From positions 186,001-250,000 of the forward strand of contig NZ_BDBE01000038.1 in assembly GCF_001612825.1 (NCBI RefSeq): 64,000 bases of DNA. The letters are read 5' to 3'. Position numbers and translations under genes: made by a program. The notes beneath the pieces were generated by a model, which made no database searches, had not been told where the DNA came from, and worked only from the letters and a program-made list of their open reading frames with translations. Below, in pieces: positions 50,702 through 60,900 of the stretch. The stretch is from Nocardia caishijiensis NBRC 108228 (lineage in GTDB: Bacteria; Actinomycetota; Actinomycetes; Mycobacteriales; Mycobacteriaceae). The stretch's first letter is position 1. The number at the start of each line of letters is the position of its first letter.

Positions 50702-52935
50702 TGGCCAATGTTGTGCTGGCTCAGAACACGAAGTCGATGCCGAAGCTCGACGGATCGATCAAAGCCAAGGTCTACGACTACTTCAAGAAGGTCTGCGCGG
50801 ACGACACCGCACCCGGCCTGCACATCGAGCCGTTGAAGGGCGCGGTCGACCCGCGGGTACGCACCGGACGGGTCGACCTCAACTACCGCGCCATCATGTT
50901 CCGCATCGACGACCGGTTCGGTGAGGCGACCTACATCTACCTCGGCACGTGGAAACACGACGTGGCGAACAAGCTCGCCGAGAAGTCCACACTGCGGGTG
51001 AATCCGATCAACGGCGTTCTCGAGGGGATCGTCGGTCAGCTCGACGGTAACGCCGACCGTAAGAAGCGGACTGTGATCCCCGACCCGGGCGGGGTGCTGG
51101 CGGCAGCGCTCGCGGCCGAACCAACGGCGGGATACCTCGCCAACGCCGGCTACACCCTCACCGAACTCACCGACCGCCTCGGCCTGGATGCCGAACTCGC
51201 CGCCCAGGTGCTTGCCGCCCCGGATCAGGACACGGTCTTCGCGGTCGCGCAGACCACCGACGTAGCCTGGCAGCAGAACGCCGTGCTCGAATTGGCCGTC
51301 GGCCGGGCGATCGACGACATCCGCGACGCACTCGGTTTCACCGAGCAGCCGGTAGACCACTCCCTCGACGAGAACGAGCAGATCCTCGCAGCCCTGGAGC
51401 ATCCCGCGACCAAGATGCAGTTCACCCTCGTCGACGACAACGACGAGCTGCGTCGTGTCATCGAAGAGGGCGATTTCAAAGCCTGGCGCACCTTCTTGCA
51501 TCCCAATCAGCGCCGGTTCGTCGAGAAAGATCACCGCGGGGCGTTCCGGCTCTCGGGCGGAGCCGGTACCGGGAAAACGGTGGTCGCCCTGCACCGTGCG
51601 CGGCATCTCGCCACCCGGAATCCCGGCGCCCGGATCGTTGTCACCACCTTCAACAAGACGCTGGCCAAGGCGATGCAGGACGACCTTCTCACGCTCGATC
51701 CCGACATCACCATCGCGGCGAAGCCGGGCGATCCGGGCGTCTATGTAGCCGGTATCGACAGTCTTGCGTCAGCGATACTCAGCCGTCGCAAAGACCTCGA
51801 TGCGGCGTTCGACGCGGTGTTCGGTCCTGGCACGCCGACTCGGATCGGAGTGCGCACCAATCCGGATGTCGGCTGGTCCGATGTCGTCGCGGGCAGCACA
51901 TTGGATCCTCGGCTGCTGCATGCGGGCTTCCTGTCGGCCGAATACACCAGCGTGGTGCTCGGCAATCGGGTTACCACACTCGAGGAATACCTCAAAGTTC
52001 CCCGAGCCGGTCGCGGTGTGCGGTTGACCAGACAGCAGCGCGCCTCGGTGTGGAAGCTCGTCGAACAGTTCAGAAAACAGGGGCGGGCCGGCGGGCGCAT
52101 CAGCTTCCCCGAAATCCTCGCGGTCGCCGCCGCCTACTTGCAGTGGCACGCACAGACGACCGGTGAAACATTGGCCGACCACGTCATCGTCGACGAAGCG
52201 CAGGACCTTCATGCGACACATTGGGCGTTGCTGCGCGCACTGGTCGCCGAGGGACCCAACGACCTGTTCATCGCTGAGGATTCTCATCAGCGCATCTACG
52301 GGCAGCCGGTGGTGCTGAACCGGCTCGGCATCAATATCCGCGGTGGTCGGTCGAGCAAGCTCACGCTCAATTATCGAACCACCGCGCAGAACCTGCATTT
52401 CGCGGTGAGCATTCTCGCCGGTGCCGACTATCGCGACCTGGAGGAAGGGCAGGAGTCGACCGCTGGATACACCAGTGCTCGGCTCGGTCCGAACCCAGAG
52501 CTGATCGAATGCCGGTCGCTGATGGAGGAGTTGCAGACGATTGCCGATCGGATCAAGGGCTGGCTCGCCGACGACGTGCCGCCGTCGAGCATCGCGGTGC
52601 TCACCCGTGGCGTGAGCGAACGGAACCTGATAGTGCGTGCGCTGGTCGAGCGCGGTGTCGATGCCACCGTGCTCGATGCCGAGCCCGCCGGGGGCGAGCA
52701 CGTGCAGGTACTCACGATGCACCGTTCCAAGGGCATGGAGTTTCGTTGCGTCGTGCTCGCGGGGGTCGATCGTGAGCATGTGCCGTCGCAGGCGCAGCTG
52801 CGGGGAATTCCCGAGGAGGAACAGGCCGAGGCGCAGCAGCGCGAACGTTCGCTGTTGTATGTGGCGGCCAGTCGTGCGCGCGACGAGCTGATTGTCACCT
52901 GGAGCGGGCAGCAGTCGGAACTGCTCAATCGCTAG
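50701..52935 (+). CDS. UvrD-type SF1 helicase with RelE-like N-terminal domain (copy 2)
   Basis: 744 aa from ATG 50701. Same architecture as the 730-aa paralogue: N-terminal RelE-like domain (about 1–110; RTGRVDLNYRAIMFRI, YIYLGTWKHDVANKLAE, NPINGVLEG), linker, then helicase core with GAGTGKT at 287–293, DEAQD beginning at 498, LFIAEDSHQRIYGQP, LNYRTTAQNL, LTMHRSKGMEFRCVVL and LLYVAASRARDEL. The N-terminal domain here matches the RelE pattern more closely than in copy 1. The two copies are diverged enough to suggest an old duplication with distinct roles, perhaps a heterodimer. The gene ends at a strong hairpin. Confidence 0.86.
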   Translation: MANVVLAQNTKSMPKLDGSIKAKVYDYFKKVCADDTAPGLHIEPLKGAVDPRVRTGRVDLNYRAIMFRIDDRFGEATYIYLGTWKHDVANKLAEKSTLRVNPINGVLEGIVGQLDGNADRKKRTVIPDPGGVLAAALAAEPTAGYLANAGYTLTELTDRLGLDAELAAQVLAAPDQDTVFAVAQTTDVAWQQNAVLELAVGRAIDDIRDALGFTEQPVDHSLDENEQILAALEHPATKMQFTLVDDNDELRRVIEEGDFKAWRTFLHPNQRRFVEKDHRGAFRLSGGAGTGKTVVALHRARHLATRNPGARIVVTTFNKTLAKAMQDDLLTLDPDITIAAKPGDPGVYVAGIDSLASAILSRRKDLDAAFDAVFGPGTPTRIGVRTNPDVGWSDVVAGSTLDPRLLHAGFLSAEYTSVVLGNRVTTLEEYLKVPRAGRGVRLTRQQRASVWKLVEQFRKQGRAGGRISFPEILAVAAAYLQWHAQTTGETLADHVIVDEAQDLHATHWALLRALVAEGPNDLFIAEDSHQRIYGQPVVLNRLGINIRGGRSSKLTLNYRTTAQNLHFAVSILAGADYRDLEEGQESTAGYTSARLGPNPELIECRSLMEELQTIADRIKGWLADDVPPSSIAVLTRGVSERNLIVRALVERGVDATVLDAEPAGGEHVQVLTMHRSKGMEFRCVVLAGVDREHVPSQAQLRGIPEEEQAEAQQRERSLLYVAASRARDELIVTWSGQQSELLNR

Positions 52936-52940
52936 AGCGT

Positions 52941-52967
52941 CCGGGGCAGCGTAAACCGCTGCCCCGG
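52941..52967. terminator. Bidirectional hairpin terminator between two converging defence operons
   Basis: A perfect 11-bp inverted repeat, CCGGGGCAGCG (52941–52951) and CGCTGCCCCGG (52957–52967), has a five-base TAAAC loop. It lies six bases after the stop of the plus-strand UvrD-like gene and six before the stop of the minus-strand giant helicase. It should terminate both transcripts. Confidence 0.85.
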
Positions 52968-52973
52968 CGGCAT

Positions 52974-55900
52974 CTACACGCCGGCCAAGATCGCAGCCAG
53001 CTCGTCGACGTCGGCCTCATCCACCCGCACGACCCGGAAGCCGTCGGCCGCCAAGCCGGAATCGCGATCGTCGTCCACGCCTTCGACGACCACGACCTTC
53101 TCCGCCGGCCAGGCGATGTCGACCATCCAGTAGGCCCGTCCGGCCTCGATCCCGACCTCGGGCTTGGGAACACCGGCCTGTTGCAGCTCCGCGAGCAGGT
53201 CCCGGACGGCCTGGGAGGAATACAGCGGGTCGTCGTCCCAGGATTCCGGTGCCTTGTCGACTGTCAGGTCGGTGACTTCGGTTACCAGTCCGAGCTGCTG
53301 GAACACCTCCAGCGCGCCCGCTCTGGTCAGCTGATCATGGAACCGGGCATTGCGATAGGACCGCAGACAGCCGTAGCACGAGGTCTCCACACCGCAGTCG
53401 CAGCTGGCGACTCGTCGCGCGGCGACCCGCAACACCCGATCCAGTTCCGCGGCAATCTGTTTCGATGCCCCGGCACCGGCGGGCACGGTGTCGAACAAGA
53501 CGATGCTGCGGCGGTGGTCGGCACTCCAGGACAGCGTTCCGTCGATGTCGTCGCGGCTGATCTCCAGTGCCTCCGAGGCACCCTCGAGCAGGGCGTACAG
53601 CACCGACAGCCACTTGTCTTCCGACTCGGTGTAGTGGAAATCCGCGAAGGTGAATTCCGCGACGTCGGTTTCGTAGCGATGGGCCAGGTTGACCTGGTCG
53701 AGCGGTCCGCCGCACGGACTGCCGGTCGCCGGGCGCTCATGCGTCGTGCTCGGCGCGCGACCGAACCTGATCGGCTCGGCCCATCCGCACCAGGCGCACA
53801 GCCGGAATCCGTTACCCGCGCCTTCACCGATGACAGCGAGTTTGGCGCGTGTGCCCGATCGTGCCCACACCCGCATATCGTCTTTCGACGGCCAGGCTTC
53901 CGGCTCCGAGCCCTCCCCGACCGTCTCCACAAAACTGGCGCCCGACCAGGCCCGTTGCGGCGCTTCGGCTTTCACATCCTCGGGCTTGCGATCGGCGACA
54001 AAGCCGAACTCCGGCAGGACGCAGGTTTTTGCCGCATCGAACTCCGCACCGCAGTTCGGACAGGTCGAGAACGGGTCGAGCACATGACCGGACTCGAAGT
54101 GGTTGCACTCCTTGCACACCCGGTACTGCAGTGTTTCCAGCTCACGCTTGGGCAGTTTGTGCAGACCGCGCGAGGTCCACAACTTGCCACCCGCGACCAC
54201 CTGGTTGCCCGGTGCGTAGTCGTAGATCGCTTGTCCCAGGTCTCGCGCGAGTTCCAGCTTGGCGCCAACGGTGCCTTCGCAGTGTGTGGTGCGCAGTTCC
54301 ACGGTGTCGACGGGAAACCCGTACTTGGGCAGCACGTTCTTGTTGGCGAGATAACCGAGCAACTGGCGGCTGCGGACAGTGTGCAGGGTCTTCTGCAGCC
54401 GACTGCCGAGCGCCAGGTTCTTCGCGTCGATCGCCTGTTGGATCAGTTCCTCGAAAGTCGCGATGTCGGTGCGGATGTCGTTTTCCGCATCGGCGAGCTG
54501 GGCACACAGAAGCTCGACCCACGCGTCGGTTTCCACTCCGATCTCGCGCTGCACGTACGGAGGCAATGCGGCCCGCAGCGAGCTTCGCACCGCACCGGGG
54601 ACAGGGGTCAGGAAATAGCGCACTCGAGCGGCTGCCGACTCGGTCTCGTCTTTCTCCGGCGTGAAGAAGTCCCCGGCCGTGACCCACTCGCGGCCTTCCT
54701 TGTCATAGCAGTCCCGGAAGTAGGCGGCCAGCGCGATGGAATGGGCGTGCCTGCGGCCGATTCGGTCGTTGTCGATGGGAATCCAGGGAATCCGCATCTT
54801 CCCGGCGATCATCGATTCCGGTTTCTGGAACTTCGCCAGATCGTGCGAACTGCGCTTGGCGTAGGTCACCACGAGCGCCGCCGATGCGGCCCGGCGCCCG
54901 GCGCGGCCGGCTCGCTGCACGTAGTTCGCCGTTTTCGGCGGCATATTGCGCAGCATCACCGATTGCAGATCACCCACGTCGACACCGAGCTCGAACGTCG
55001 TGGAACACGACAGCACGTTCACCTCGCCGGAGATGAACCGTCGTTGGATGTCCGCGGCCGCGGTGGCCTCCCACTGCGCAGTGTGCTCGCGCGACGACAG
55101 CGGAACCATGGCCAGTGACCGGTACGCGGTTCGATAGTGATTGATGTCTACGTCGCGGTCCGGAATCCGGTGGGGCACGAGCCGACCGTCACAATTGCCC
55201 TGCGGGCACAGGCCGCGCACATTGTGGACGGTGATGCGACGACACGCGCCGCACTGGAACCATTCGCAGTCGCCACCGCGACGGATACGCAGTTGCTCCT
55301 GGTCCAGCTGATACAGCACACCGGCGACGCGGTCGCTCTCCTCGAGGAAATATTTGTTCTGCAGCAGGAAGTTCCAGCACGCGTCGAGCACCTTCTCGGC
55401 CGGTTCCGGTCTGCCCAGCTCGGCGAGAACCTTGCGCAGGAGCAGGATTCGATTGTTGGCCGTGCCCGGTCTTCCGCCGGGAAGCCAGCTGATGATCCGA
55501 CGGCCCCGATCCGAATCCCTGGAACGGATGCGGATGCGGCTGGCGCGCGGCTCGAAGATCGGGAGCGTGATGTCGACTTCGGGGAGCAGACTCATCGCGC
55601 CCTGCAACCGGATCGTCTTCACGAGCTCGTTCAGCAACGCCCACACTTCGTCATCACTTAGTCCTAGAATGCGGAATCCCTTCGGAATCGGCGTATCTCG
55701 GGAACGGAACAACGAAACGGCCATCAATCCGAGGCCTTCCAGCGATTGACGCTGGTCCATCGCCATCAGTTCCGCCATCACCCAGGGGTTGACCGCACGC
55801 ATGGTCGTGGCGCGAGTGGCGCGTTCCCCGAAATGCTGCGCGTGTACCGCGATCGCTTTCGCATCAGCGGCCAAGTCTTCGGGTGACAGGGGCTCACCGG

Positions 55901-57908
55901 CATTCTTCGGCTGCCCCAGTGCCTCGGCGAGATAGCGTCGTTCCAGCATCCGGCCGTAGGTCTGCTCGAGATAGGGAGCGGCGAAGGCCGCCGCCTGCCG
56001 GGAGTCGGAGAACATCAACAGCTTCCGCCCGCCGCCTACGAAGTCGGCCGTACCGTCCGCGGCCGCCGGTAGGTGCTGGTAGAGCGCGGTCGTGATGACT
56101 GCCGGCGCGGCGTTCGTGTCGGTCCGCAGCCGCCGGATGACCTGCCGTGATCGTGCGCCGCACTCGGTGCACTTGCTCATCACCCGCGCGGCGGCACGGT
56201 GCTCACGGACCCGTAGAACCCGGCCGCCGGGGCACTTCGGCGAGCAACCGCCTCGTGCACCACAACCGGTGCACAGCGTGCCGAGGCCGGTGCTGGTGGC
56301 GCTGCTCTGCTGCTCGTCGAGGGTTTCGTCGTCCTCGTCGATGAGGTCGCCGATGTCGCTGTCGGTGACCACCAGCCAGCTCACCTTGCGTTCCCCCTTG
56401 GCCGGGCGGAAATACTCGCGGCCGTCGACCAGCTCCCGCTGACCGGCGAGGTGCACAGCGCCGCACCGCTGACAGGTGCCGAACTCGAAGACCGCGCGTC
56501 CGGTGTTCGGATCTACTTCGTGGCGGCCGAGCAGAACGGTCGGGCCGTTGTCGTCGTAGCTGACGTAGGCGCCCTCTGTCGCCCGGACGAACAGGTGGTA
56601 TCGCGCCGACAGCACCGGATTCCTCGTGTCGTCGGTGACCTTGGATCCCAGCGTGACAAGGGCTTCGAGTTTCCGCGGGGCGTGGTCGTCGCCCGGCCAC
56701 AGTTTCGCGGCGAGCTCACGCACGCTCTGCGGCCCGGCGGCCGCGTAACTCTTGAGATCGGCGATTCGGCGTTCGCTGTGCAACGCGTCCGCGATGTCAC
56801 CGGAGGGCGACTTCGTACCGATCCAGGTCAGATCGGTGTCCGGCGCGGCCAGGGTCAGCAGCTTGTCGTCTTCGATCGTCCAGGTCGCCGGTGGACGGCT
56901 CGGCGTCCGGGTGGCGGTCACCAGGTCCTGGCGGCTCGGATCGTCGGCGACGAACTCGAAGGGGACATCGAACAATTTCTGCGCGAACGCCGTCGCCTCG
57001 ACACCCTGGGCTTCGGGTGTGGTTCCGGACAACGACGCCGAGGTGGCGATGCACTGCAGCGAGCGCGCTCCGGCGACCCGGTCCCGGAGCCGGCGCAGCA
57101 GCAGCGCGACTTCGCTTCCCTGGGCCCCGTCGTAGACGTGGGCTTCGTCGAGGGCGATGAATCGCCAAGTGTCCCGGTGCTTTCCGTCGAAGAGCTCCAA
57201 GTCACGCGGGCGCAGCAGCAGATATTCCAGCATCGCGTAATTGGTGAGCAGGATGTGTGGCGGGCTCGCCCACATCTCCTCCCGGCTGAGCAACTCGTTC
57301 GGCAGGCGCTCGGCGGCGGGGAACATCGCGTGGTAGCCGTCTTCGGCATCGGCGCGGCGCCGTTTCGTTTCGCCCGTGTAGCGCCCGAATGTGATCTCGG
57401 GTGTGGCCGCGAGTAGTTCGCGTAAGCGCTCGAGCTGGTCATTGGCCAGCGCGTTCATCGGATACAGCAGCAGAGCGCGTACACCTGGCCCCAGGGTGCC
57501 CGCGGACTTCTCGGCGATGAGGGAGTTCAGGATCGGAAGCAGGAAGCTCTCCGTCTTACCCGATCCGGTGCCGGTGCTCACGACCAGATTGCGACCGCTC
57601 ACGACCTTGCGAACGGCGGTCTCCTGGTGCAAGTACAGCGGCCGGTCCAGGTCCACGGTTGTGCCGAACTCTGTGAAGCCGGGGTGCAAGACGCCCTCGG
57701 AGATCAGGGATCGCAAAGACGCACCCGGTGCGTACGGTGGCGTGAGCTCCAGCATCGGCCCCTTCGTGAGCAGCGAGGTCTCGTCCACCGCCTGGTCGAA
57801 CGCGCTCGCCAACGCCGGATCACGCGGCGCCAGCAACGTTTTCAGATAGCGTTTGTAGCCTGCTTCGATGTCGGCGCTGGCGGCAAGGGGATCCAGCCTG
57901 TCGGTCAC
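52974..57908 (-). CDS. Giant DEAD/DEAH helicase with DUF1998 region, second DruE-like protein
   Basis: 1,644 aa from GTG 57908, which overlaps the stop of the upstream gene (GTGA); further upstream in-frame sequence is unlike coding. SF2 motifs: STGTGSGKTESFLLPIL near residue 120, LDEAHVYDGAQGSEVALLL (DEAH), LFSDSRQAAAFAAPYLEQTY, TFELGVDVGDLQSVML and YVQRAGRAGRR. Zinc-type Cys pairs include CTGCGARGGC and CTECGAR. The DUF1998 signature FDTVPAGAGASKQI is followed by CDCGVETSCYGCLRSY. The last 90 residues (AGVPKPEVGIEAGRAYW, IAWPAEKVVVVEG) match a module at the end of the 2,109-aa helicase. Gene order behind a 1,130-aa unknown protein resembles Druantia type III (druH–druE). Confidence 0.82.
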   Translation of the reverse strand: MTDRLDPLAASADIEAGYKRYLKTLLAPRDPALASAFDQAVDETSLLTKGPMLELTPPYAPGASLRSLISEGVLHPGFTEFGTTVDLDRPLYLHQETAVRKVVSGRNLVVSTGTGSGKTESFLLPILNSLIAEKSAGTLGPGVRALLLYPMNALANDQLERLRELLAATPEITFGRYTGETKRRRADAEDGYHAMFPAAERLPNELLSREEMWASPPHILLTNYAMLEYLLLRPRDLELFDGKHRDTWRFIALDEAHVYDGAQGSEVALLLRRLRDRVAGARSLQCIATSASLSGTTPEAQGVEATAFAQKLFDVPFEFVADDPSRQDLVTATRTPSRPPATWTIEDDKLLTLAAPDTDLTWIGTKSPSGDIADALHSERRIADLKSYAAAGPQSVRELAAKLWPGDDHAPRKLEALVTLGSKVTDDTRNPVLSARYHLFVRATEGAYVSYDDNGPTVLLGRHEVDPNTGRAVFEFGTCQRCGAVHLAGQRELVDGREYFRPAKGERKVSWLVVTDSDIGDLIDEDDETLDEQQSSATSTGLGTLCTGCGARGGCSPKCPGGRVLRVREHRAAARVMSKCTECGARSRQVIRRLRTDTNAAPAVITTALYQHLPAAADGTADFVGGGRKLLMFSDSRQAAAFAAPYLEQTYGRMLERRYLAEALGQPKNAGEPLSPEDLAADAKAIAVHAQHFGERATRATTMRAVNPWVMAELMAMDQRQSLEGLGLMAVSLFRSRDTPIPKGFRILGLSDDEVWALLNELVKTIRLQGAMSLLPEVDITLPIFEPRASRIRIRSRDSDRGRRIISWLPGGRPGTANNRILLLRKVLAELGRPEPAEKVLDACWNFLLQNKYFLEESDRVAGVLYQLDQEQLRIRRGGDCEWFQCGACRRITVHNVRGLCPQGNCDGRLVPHRIPDRDVDINHYRTAYRSLAMVPLSSREHTAQWEATAAADIQRRFISGEVNVLSCSTTFELGVDVGDLQSVMLRNMPPKTANYVQRAGRAGRRAASAALVVTYAKRSSHDLAKFQKPESMIAGKMRIPWIPIDNDRIGRRHAHSIALAAYFRDCYDKEGREWVTAGDFFTPEKDETESAAARVRYFLTPVPGAVRSSLRAALPPYVQREIGVETDAWVELLCAQLADAENDIRTDIATFEELIQQAIDAKNLALGSRLQKTLHTVRSRQLLGYLANKNVLPKYGFPVDTVELRTTHCEGTVGAKLELARDLGQAIYDYAPGNQVVAGGKLWTSRGLHKLPKRELETLQYRVCKECNHFESGHVLDPFSTCPNCGAEFDAAKTCVLPEFGFVADRKPEDVKAEAPQRAWSGASFVETVGEGSEPEAWPSKDDMRVWARSGTRAKLAVIGEGAGNGFRLCAWCGWAEPIRFGRAPSTTHERPATGSPCGGPLDQVNLAHRYETDVAEFTFADFHYTESEDKWLSVLYALLEGASEALEISRDDIDGTLSWSADHRRSIVLFDTVPAGAGASKQIAAELDRVLRVAARRVASCDCGVETSCYGCLRSYRNARFHDQLTRAGALEVFQQLGLVTEVTDLTVDKAPESWDDDPLYSSQAVRDLLAELQQAGVPKPEVGIEAGRAYWMVDIAWPAEKVVVVEGVDDDRDSGLAADGFRVVRVDEADVDELAAILAGV

Positions 57909-60900
57909 CGATGGTCTCCGATCTTGTTGATGACATCGTGGTGCAAAACGTAGGACGCGAGCGCATCGGCGATCAGCAGGTCGGCAGCGACCAGTCCTGG
58001 ACATAATTCGGCCAGCCTGGCCCAGCACTGCCGCATGGGCGCGGTGAACACCGGATGCGACATCAGCGAGCGAGCCCGCAACCGGGCGACGACAGCGAAC
58101 AGCAGCGACTGCATCGACATCAGCATCCAGGGGAATTCGCTGGTGTCTACCCCTGTCAGCGCATCACTGCGTGCTTTGACCACGTCGTATACCCACGGCG
58201 AGGCCCGTCGCAAGGGGGTCGTCAACGCAGCCGAGTGGGTGGTCATGGCATGCGAGGCCGGATCGGACTGCCAGTCGAGCCGCCGGGCGAACGCCTCGAA
58301 CATCGCAGCCCTTCGGGTATCCGGATCAAGCAACGCCCCGGGCACGATCTCACACGCGTCCCTGAGCGCGGCAATCTGCTCCGGCGCCATGCGATGCATC
58401 CCGATGGTGTTTCGCTCGAAGTAGCCGGTGTAGACCTCCCGCAATTTCCCCGACAGCAGCTCGACCAGGGCTGGACCGCCGTGCGTGGCCAGGTCGGCGC
58501 GAAGTGCTTCGGCACTCTCCTCAGCCGACTGCAACACGACATTCGGAAGGTCGGCGATATCGATCAGACAGCCGAGCCACGGATTGGCGTGCTTACCCAG
58601 GCGGAAGTACGAACTGAAATCCTTGTCCACCAGTCCGGTACGGATCAGCAGTGCTGGAAGCTGGGCCTGCGGAAGGGCGCTGCGTTCCAACGCCTCAAGT
58701 GAGCTTCGAGGATCGGCCCCGAGAACTCGCAGCAGTCCACCGCGAACCAGCGGGCTGAGCGAGCTGTCGGAGTAACAGTTCGCGTAAGCGGACCACACCT
58801 CGGCGAGCGCACTGCCCGAGACGGGCGGATCCCCCGCCCCGGCCAGGAATTTCGCCAGCTCTGTGCGTGCCGGGTCCGAATCCCGCAGCCAGCCGTGCTG
58901 CGGAACGTGGTACGCCGTATCATCAGGGCGGCTCGGGGCGGTGATCACCGCCCATGGATCATCGACGAAAACCTGCACGGTCAGCGGTCCAGCATCGACG
59001 AATTCGGCGGGCAGGCGCGCCTTTCCCTCGACGATCTCGACCTGCGTCGGTGGCCGCCACGGCGCGGTCTCCGGCCAGACGAACGCGGCGAGGTCGTCGC
59101 TGTCGGTGCCCTCGAACACCAGCACGCCGCCGTCCAACCGGATTCCTGAGCACAGCAGGCGCGGCTGCACACGGGCCACGGTGACCTGAGTGGTCCGACC
59201 GTCCGCGGTATCTATCCTGGCCAGCAGTGTCGCGGTGCGCAGCGAGCGCGCGGTGTCGGCAAAGGTCCGGCTCGACACCTGGAAGAGATTGTCGCGATTG
59301 ACCTGTGGCTCCTCGGTCTGCCGAATCCGGCCCACCGAATCCGACAGTGCGATGTCGACTTCGACATCGCCGGGGACCCGAACCGCCACGATCAGGTGCT
59401 CGGTGAGATCGTCGACGGTCAGCACCGGCGCGACCGTGCGCCAGCGGGCGGCGGCGCCGATGTCGTCTACCCGGAACTCGATATGTGGCGGACGAAGGAC
59501 CAGGCGTTCGACCGTCTGCCCTGCTGATACCCGAAACTCCGAATCACGCTGCGCACTGGGAAACTCGACGTACGCACGGTCGAGGGCCAACGGCGGCGCG
59601 ATCTCGAGCGCGGTCGCCGCCGGGGACAATCCGTCCGGGGTCGGTATGCGGAAGATGCTGTCGTGCTCGACCGAGAGGCCTTCCACCATGAACATGCTGT
59701 GTCGAATGTCTTGCCCCAGTGGCCCACTGATGACGATGTCGAACATGCCGAGCAGGCCCGGCGCGAGACCGTCGAACGGGTCGAGCTCGGTGAGTTCGGT
59801 ATCCGATTCCCATTCGTCGTCGGCCAGCCAGTCGGTGGTCCCCGACCGGCGCACCCGCACGCGCCAGGCAACCGGCTCGGCACCTGTGACGGGCAGCGTT
59901 ACGGCGGGCCGTTCGCTGTACACCGGCAAGCCCGATCTGGTGAAGACCCCTTCGACCGGGTCGGCTGGATCGAGTCGGGCGGCACCGACCCGGCGAACCT
60001 GCTGCACCGGGCCGAGAAGGTGATCCCGACGCAACCGCACCGAGTCGATCGCCGCGAGGTCGTAGACCCGTGCTCGCCAGTCGCGCCAGCCCGCGGGGAC
60101 AGCTTCGGCCGTGAACGACACCGGCGCCCCACTGTGCCCGTCGACCAGCGACGCGGTCGCCGGATGGACACCGATCACCTCGCCACGCGGCAGGGCGAGA
60201 TGCCGGGAGATCGGTTTGCCGTTGTGATCGAACAGCAAGAGCGGATTGTCCTTGTCCACCAAGGAAATCCGATGATGCGCCTCGGAGGCGTCATGGCGCA
60301 GGACCACCTCGCGCACTCGATGTGGGACCCGAACCCGAGTCGGCGGGTGCACCTCGCCTTCACTCAGGCCCCAACCTCGTTCGGCGTACACCTCGGTGCT
60401 GTCGCCGTCGAAAGAAACCAACCACGGAAATTCGGAGCCCCGGTCCGGAAACGGAACCTCGACGACGACTTGGTCATCGGATCGCGAATAGGCGATCACC
60501 GGTCGGCGTGATCGACCGACCCGACCGGGCTCGGCAGTGCTCGACCCGAACGGCCGCTCCTCGAACCGGTCGATCAACGCTTCGAGCATGACACTCGGCA
60601 GCCCGGTGGTCGAGGTATCGAGATCGAGGTCGTTGGCGACCTCCGGATGCTCGCGGGCGTATTCGGCGAACTCGATGATCCGGTCGACGATGTCGACAGC
60701 GGCCTCACCACCGAACTGCAGGAAGTTGCGGACGGGAACATCGAGGTGGTTCATCCGGTACTCGAGACCGGGCTGGGTGAGCCACTCGAACACGGCAGCA
60801 CCACTCGGTTCACGTCCGAGCGAAATGTGCTGCTCGATAACGTCGACCAGGTCGTTGAGGCAGTGCACCGGGACTCCGGCATGCACCGCCATGGTCTGCA

